From Trichobilharzia szidati (taxonomy: Eukaryota > Platyhelminthes > Trematoda > Strigeidida > Schistosomatidae), in assembly GCA_944472155.2 (NCBI GenBank), contig OX235279.1:135256920-135320919 (forward strand): 64,000 nucleotides of DNA, in the 5' to 3' direction. A model generated the notes under the pieces. That model was not told where the DNA came from, ran no database searches, and was given only the letters and a program-made list of their open reading frames with translations. Positions within the stretch are counted from its first letter, which is position 1; every line of letters begins with the position of its first letter. Positions 57,871 to 64,000 of this stretch are shown here, piece after piece. Position numbers and translations under genes: made by a program.

Positions 57871-58179
57871 GGAAAAATGCATTAAGTGGCACTAGAAATT
57901 TTTCAGTGAATATACATATGATAAGAATAAATATTCTTAAAATGATGTACTAAGGGGGTAAATTATTAAATAAGTGAACTGGACTAGACACATTACACTA
58001 GTTACTCGTGTCCAATCAAAGAAATGGTATGAAGATTTTAAAATTGTAGGTAAAGCGTTGTCTATAAAATTGAGAGTACAGTTATGATGACAATGAAGAC
58101 GGCGGTGAAGTGAAGTGTATAATAGAATATAATAAGAGAACCTTGCTATGAACAGGGTAAAGAAAGGGACTTAACTAAA
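57871..58179. other. No recognised feature
   Basis: AT-rich; nothing readable. Confidence 0.3.
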
Positions 58180-58235
58180 CGGTTTTGAACACAAAATTTA
58201 GGTGTCTATCCGTGTTTAGCTAGCGCTTCAGCTAT
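58180..58235 (+). pseudogene. PLE endonuclease C-terminal scrap at RTE junction
   Basis: The reading VYPCLASASAMHKLRKRC is collinear with the C-terminal LLCIAEALAIHK..P.LC of PLE family 1. It ends where minus-strand RTE sequence begins. Confidence 0.4.
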
Positions 58236-59945
58236 GCATAAGTTAAGAAAACGTTGTAGAAGGCCTTATCAAAGTCGATAAAGTTTAGATAGAGAGCTGA
58301 CTGCCATTCCAAGCTGTGTTCAATGATGATCCGTAGTGTTGCGATTTGATCGATGCATGACTTGTTCCTCATGAATCCAGCCTGTTCCGGTTGAAGCTAT
58401 TCATCCAGGGCTTACTTGATTCTCTCCAGGATGATGCAGCTTAGTATTTTATTCGGGATAGACAGGAGCATAATGCCGCGCCAGTTCTTGTATAAATTCA
58501 AGTCTCCCTTCCTTGGCAACTTGAACAGGCAGCCTTTCTTCCAATCCACAGGCACCTTGCTGTCTTTTTACACCTTCCCCAGTAGTGGTGTCATCAAGTC
58601 CGCTGATGTCTCTGGGTTCATTTTCAATGCTTCTGCTGGGATTCCATCCGGTCCTGATGCTTTTCCAGTTTTTAGCATCTTTGTTGCCTTCAGGATTTCT
58701 GTTTTCGACCGACAGTTTGTATCCAGTGGTAGTTCTGCTTCCGCTACTCGTACTATTGGGCACGTTCTAGGGGGCGGTCGATTTAGAAGTCTTTTGAAGT
58801 GTTCAGTCTAGTATTTCCTTTGCTCCACCTCTTTGGTGACTGACTTTTCATTGTCATCCTTCACTGGCTTAATTTGTGTCAAACTTTTGCCCGATAGGTC
58901 CCTAGTTGTTTGGTAGAGAGTTGCGTGGACTCCCTTGTCTGGAGCTTGTTCTGCTTCACTTGCAATAGCTTCATAATATTTTCTTTTGTCTTCCTTGGCA
59001 CTCTTCTTTATTCTTCTGTTCGGTGTATTGTAGCTTGCATTCAACTGCTTTTTTTGTTGCTCGTCGATGCACTGGATAATCTTTTGTTTCAACATCCTTA
59101 TCTCTTCTATTAGTCTCCATGTGCCCATAGTGAGCCACTGTTTATCCTGGTCTGAGCCAACGTCTGCTCCTCTTTTTCCTTTCGTGTTCAGTAAGCTGCG
59201 TCTCCACTTCCTTGAGCACCATTGAGATGAAGTCAATTTGGTTTATGGTTCGCCCGTCTGGTGACACCCATGTAGCCTTGTGGATATCCTTGTGTTTGTA
59301 TATGGTGATACCAGTCACTAGTTCACTGAAGGCGCACAAGTCAGAGAAGATTTCTCCGCTTCCATTCATTTGTCTGAGTGCTCCTCAACCCATGATGAGT
59401 TCTCTTCCTGTGTTGTCTGGTCCCAGTTTGGCGTTCATGTCGCTCATTGGAATTTTAATGTCATCCACTAGAATATTGCCCACTGTTGCCTATAATTGCC
59501 TGCAGAACTCTTCTTTCTGTTCTAAGTCTGCGTTGTTTGTTGGTGCATAGCATTCTATAATTGTCACTTTCCTTCCTTTGGAGTTGAATCTAGTGGTCAT
59601 TATCCTGGGCGAGATCGCCTCCCATTGTATAAGGGCCTTCGTTGCCGTTGTTGACATCATGATAGTCACACCCTCGGTGTGCTCGTGATTGTCTTCTGGG
59701 TTCCCGGAGTAGATCATCGACTCTCCCGTTGACAATTTGGTGAGTTCGCTCCCATTCCATCTGCTTTCGCTTATTCCCAGTACCTGAATACCATATCTTT
59801 TCATCTCGTTTGCAATCTGGGCAGCTTTGCCAGTCTCATACGTGGTGCGGACGTTCCATGTCCCCAAACAGGAGACTCATCTTACTGAAGTTTCTGAAGT
59901 AGCTTTGTTTACAGGGTGAGGTTGCTAGCCTCACACTTGAGAAGG
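58236..59945 (-). pseudogene. Third RTE LINE, 3'-truncated, with internal in-frame deletion
   Basis: The leader GAGGTTGCTAGCCTCAC (plus strand) is at 59.92 kb and NVRTTYETGKAAQIANEMKR at 59.85 kb. The endonuclease reading continues with GISESRWNG (C of CESRW changed to S) and GSEIFSDLCAFSELVTGITI near 59.35 kb. RT starts with KYYEAIASEAEQAPDKGVHA near 58.98 kb and breaks off in the motif A region near 58.24 kb. About 250 bp between RRGADVGSD and KQWLTMGTW are missing in frame at about 59147-59151, which removes the terminal catalytic SDH histidine. The palm with FADD is absent. Confidence 0.8.
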
Positions 59946-59949
59946 GGGT

Positions 59950-62700
59950 TATTACATGTGCATGCAGTTTTCAGAGAAGCGACTTTATGGGTTGCTCCCC
60001 TTAGAATCAGGAAAACAAGGAATAAAGCAATCAGAACAACACCAGTAAAAGGAAAAAATCACAACAGAAAGGGCAGCGACAACAACAAAAAAACCGTAGC
60101 AGCTACTAGGCGTAATAATAATTTACTTTTAACTATACTTTGAATGCATTTAAGATATACTTGAAACAAAATGAGGTTAACTAATTCAGTGATGTACTTG
60201 TGCGTTTGCATTCAGTAAAAGTACAGATTTCAAAGGATAAGTTGTAGTCAGTCGTATGCGAGAAAATGTGAATAGTCCAAAGAAATTAACAGTCAGATAG
60301 GATATGCTGAGTACAAATTCATGGCAAATAACTAAAATATTAACAAAGTAATAATGTGTTATAAATATAGTCATACAATTCGTGAAAGTTCATCAGTTAG
60401 TGAAAAACTACGATAAGCTTATCGTAAATTTAAAGGATGACAAATAATAATACTGTCATGTAAACTAGGTGGAAAGGGGTTAAAAAAGTCAGAGAGAAGG
60501 TTGTAAAGGTGTAGAGGTAAATAATAAGGCGTAAAGATATGTGATGATTATGTCCAAAGTGATCTCATGTAAGTCAGAGAGGAAACATGCATGCTGAATA
60601 TACTTTTTTGGATAAATAGGTTAGGTTTATTCTCAACGACATCTGTGTATTCAGCAACCGAACCATCAACATTCGATTTGTGACCGTGAACGCCTCTTCT
60701 GTTTTGATGTAGTGTTCACTGTCCAATAAATGAGGTAAGACACCCCAGCTTACTTGACCTGGTTAGTTCTCTACCAATCCAAATTGATATTTGTTCACTA
60801 GTGAGTTAAATGCGTTAATCTATTACAGACAAATAGACAGCTAGCTCCACAGAAGTAGTAACATTTGTAAACACACAACGATGTAGCCATTACTGTTAAC
60901 TTATATTCAATGCACCGTGTCATTATAGGTCCTTTTTCAGAAAGTGATTTGTAATTTCGCAACTTACCATGTTATGAGATATATCGTCCTTGAATCTCAC
61001 TCATTGGGTAAATCTTCTTACTCGCTGTATGAATCTGTATTTTATTGACTTTTCTAGATAGACACAAATTTGCCAGGATGACCATTTTGAAACGAGATAG
61101 CTTTCAGACTACCTATTTCCTCGTTAATCATCGGAACATACGAGACTTATAGTATAACTAAGAAAGTGACTGACTGAGATGAGTAGTTGCATACCACTGA
61201 TATCAACCAGTAGTGCTCGCCAGACAAATCGAGGTAATCTGAACATTGGATGGTCGTTTCGCTCCTTTGGGGCCGAGCTCATTAGCGGTGTGCCCGGTTT
61301 GACTCAGCTCAGAGAGCCAAATCAGTTCAAACCAACCGATTTCTGACAGGCTTTATTTACTTTATTGATTACCATTTATGGTATCAAGCAGATCACAGAC
61401 TGTGATCTGAATAATTTGGTTCCCAAAGGAGACTGTGATGGAAAATTTCACCCCATCGACCTGTGTACATGACAAATTGCTAATCAGTTTCAAAATTATT
61501 AATTTGACTCCAAATGAATTAAATTATGACAAAGCAGTGAGAAGGCGTAATTTGTCTGAGTCGCGTAGTGTATTTGCGCAACACTTATTTTGAACAATCT
61601 GATTACATACATATTTGTCATAGGAATATATGTGAGAATAATAAAGCGTTAAAGGGTGAGAAAATAGAAGTAGGTTAAGTTAAAAGGCCAAATTGAAAGT
61701 CAAAATAACAATAGAGATCACTGAACCAAAGCAGGGAGGCAGTAGTACATCTGCCATGGTACCAAACCAAAGTTTACCAAGGAATGTCTAATGTGGTGAC
61801 GAATTAATTTTGAACGCATAAAAAGGGTTTAAACTTTCTAATTGCTAGGGCTTCCACAAACTTTCGGATACCCCCAAAGACATTTTATAGATTGGTTCAA
61901 CAGATGTGTAACATATAAATTTTTCTTAGCAGCAAGTTGGGTAATGAATCTCGGTGTTCTGACCACTTTATATTACTTTATATTACAAAAATTCTACAAT
62001 ACCGTACTTAGCCCGTATTTTATGTGATGAAGACACTGTTAGACGTGAAACATATAAGTTACTATGTAATTAGCATAGTGAATCGACCCTTTCATTGTTC
62101 ATCTTTCTGTAATTCTATGGTGTCACCCTTTCTATCGTTTAATTATAACTTTGCTATTTTTATTTTAGTTGTTATTACTATTATTACTATAATTTTATAT
62201 TTTTCTCCTTATCCTCTACTGTAATTGCTACATAGCTCCTATAAAAACGTTTTGTTATCATTATTATGTATTAATTATTCCGTTTATCTACTTTTTTTGT
62301 TTGTTGTTGTCGTTTTTGAGTAAATTAGATGCAATACTGTACTGAATGCTGAAAATTCCTTGCTGTATCATTAATACTGTTTTTGGAATAAAGCAAAAAT
62401 TATTATTATTATTATTATTATTATGAACTTCTCTGGATAATTATTATCCACCAGAGTTTGTGTCAGTTTTCTTTCTTCATTTTCAAGTGTGTCTTCTATG
62501 CACATTCATTGGGTTCTGCTAAAGAGACACCTCACTAAGGCTTTATTGTACCTAACAGGATAGAAGTCGTGATAATTAAGATACTGTCCAGGTAGGTTTT
62601 CTACAAATAGTTCGTTTTATTGATCCATCAGGTTATTAACTAAACAATATATCTACGGAAGAATAAACAGTTATCTTACTCTTCTACAGACGTAAGTCAT
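59950..62700. other. AT-rich stretch, largely unrecognised
   Basis: No gene motif. (ATT)n is at about 62398-62423, preceded by GGAATAAAGCAAAA; it could be an old LINE tail. TGTGATGAAGACACTG, then AGACGTGAAAC at 62.02-62.05 kb, is faintly hammerhead-like. Confidence 0.35.
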
Positions 62701-62731
62701 ATGTTATTTTCAACTTCATTCATTCGATTTT

Positions 62732-62898
62732 TTATTTTTTTATTTTATTGTAGCTTGATTCCACACCGTATTTCTGGTGCAAGTATGGGATATTCAGCAT
62801 GTGATATCGATAAGTCAGGTGTGTGCGTCGGCCAGAAATCGAACCCCGGACTATGTGCATGGTTGGTGACAGTCCTAACCACTGTGCCACTGATGCAC
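62732..62898 (-). mobile_element. SINE-B copy 6
   Basis: The minus strand has GTGCATCAGTGGCACAGTGG and GGGGTTCGATTTCTGGC, and a shortened body ending TGGAATCAAGCTACAATA with a T-rich (A-tail) side at 62732-62752. About 30 bp in the middle of the body are missing relative to other copies. Confidence 0.8.
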
Positions 62899-62919
62899 AT
62901 TTAATTGACAGACTAAGGC

Positions 62920-63095
62920 TTATCACTAATGATAACAACGTCATCGACATTTCTTCTGCAAAGTGGTACATTTTTGATTAAATCTTCCAATAAACTCTCG
63001 ATGTGCGACACACAGATATGGGCTAAAAGGGGCCTTTTAGTAAGAAGTACATCTAAAAATGAAGTGCTGTTTTGCAAGTTGTAATGTCGGAGTGC
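62920..63095 (-). pseudogene. PLE RT scrap, motif B to YVDD region
   Basis: The minus strand reads GPLLAHICVSHIES-like sequence then LLEDLIKNVPLCRRNVDDVV. The spacing and NVDD fit the palm of a PLE RT, with Y of YVDD replaced by N. Only about 55 residues. Confidence 0.4.
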
Positions 63096-63099
63096 TACT

Positions 63100-63960
63100 G
63101 GATAGAGAGTTCGCCTAACAGGACTAGAATGCTCCTCCAGAACACAACACTATAAGCATCTGATCACTTTACATTATCTCCCACACTGAGATAAACACAA
63201 AAGTCAGACTGAGAGAAACGACGACAACAACAATTGCGACAATCTTAACTAGAAAAAATACATGGTTTATTGAATTTAAAAAACCTCAGGAATTCAAGGC
63301 ATAGATAAACAAATCTGAGAGGTTGCATAAAATCAAAATCCTCCAGAAAATTAAACCTCAAATGAACGAATCAGAGAAGTCCAGTGAGGTTACAACGTCA
63401 GTTGTACGCGTAAATCACAACTTCACGGCTAACAGAGAGACACGTCTGCTTTAACACAAGTAAATTCAATATCCGCATGAATATTATAGAAGACTTTGAT
63501 TAGATCCTGTTCACAAACGACAAACTTATCGTCTTTATGATGGCAATTGTATTCAAACTGATTCACAATACTCGTGTTTTACCAAGAAACTATCCATTAA
63601 AAAAGGAATCCATTATAGCTGTGTCAGTCTGCCAATAAAACTCTGTATTCAAGGGAAAATAAACACTCATAGCAATAGCTCTTTCACTTTCGCAGGTTTT
63701 ATTTCAATGTTCATTTTCCATTCCATGACTTGTCTACGTGTAAAGTTTACTGTATCTACCAGGAGCTATATCTGAAGATGACACCATTCTATTTCTTCAG
63801 TTCATACCTTCAGTGCTGTCAACAAACATGAAGACATCTTTCATATCATATTTCGTGAACTTCCAATGTAGAGATTCTAATAAATATACAAGCCCTTTAG
63901 CAATTCAGTGACATGGTGAATTCGAGATATTCAGAAAAGGACCTGGGGGAACTCCTTTCA
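63100..63960. other. No recognised feature
   Basis: No convincing reading or repeat. Confidence 0.3.
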
Positions 63961-64000
63961 TTATTTTTTTTTATTTTATTTTGATTTACAGCTTGATTCC
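63961..64000 (-). mobile_element. SINE-B copy 7, 3' end only, cut by window end
   Basis: The T-rich run followed by TTTACAGCTTGATTCC equals the 3' end of the other minus-strand SINE-B copies; the rest lies outside the window. Confidence 0.7.

Noticed and set aside
62020..62060. Additional hammerhead (GATGAAGACACTG...GTGAAAC)
   Set aside because: No stem I partner and no convincing NUH site in position; too weak to call.

Overview
This window looks like repeat-dense nuclear DNA of a flatworm, most likely a blood fluke (Schistosomatidae). Three things point there: AT-rich sequence with no bacterial-style gene packing; RTE-clade LINEs and several Penelope-like element (PLE) families; and a short tRNA-like SINE carrying a hammerhead ribozyme like the schistosome Sm-alpha repeat. 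The organism call is an inference from repeat content. I found no rRNA gene, no functional tRNA, no LTR retrotransposon and no convincing intact host gene. One possible intron-containing gene remnant lies at about 2.9-4.2 kb.

Layout. 0-5.1 kb: a decayed RTE copy (A) carrying a SINE, joined tail-to-tail to an inverted RTE fragment, then a 2.2 kb unit with 140-bp inverted ends that holds the possible gene. 5.3-13.1 kb: PLE fragments, a SINE, and a 1.4 kb almost perfect palindrome of PLE sequence with a 13-bp target duplication. 13.4-16.8 kb: a nearly full-length RTE on the minus strand, frameshifted and broken by a small nested PLE piece. 17.0-19.8 kb: RTE copy B, a paralogue of copy A. 21.5-27.5 kb: PLE family 2 in plus and minus copies forming a 0.93 kb inverted repeat. 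29.4-30.2 and 43.3-44.0 kb: a dispersed direct duplication. 32.0-35.3 kb: a second RTE on the minus strand. 35.4-45.7 kb: a run of PLE family 1 copies, one pair tail-to-tail. 47.2-51.5 kb: hammerhead SINE, composite SINEs, PLE fragments, and an inverted copy of the 38 kb PLE junction. 52.6-55.3 kb: a young PLE with an uninterrupted 674-codon ORF (reverse transcriptase plus GIY-YIG endonuclease), perfect 115-bp inverted terminal repeats and a 13-bp TSD. 55.4-64 kb: decayed PLE and RTE copies, SINEs and featureless AT-rich DNA.

How the parts interact. The RTE encodes an AP-type endonuclease and reverse transcriptase (RT). SINE-A carries stretches matching both the 5' leader and the 3' end of that RTE, so it probably uses RTE machinery. 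PLEs encode an RT plus a GIY-YIG nuclease. All four PLE insertions I could delimit have 13-bp target duplications, and three carry an inverted copy of their own 3' end at the 5' side. Hammerhead-like motifs recur at PLE ends, and one sequence with a complete hammerhead core lies in a SINE.
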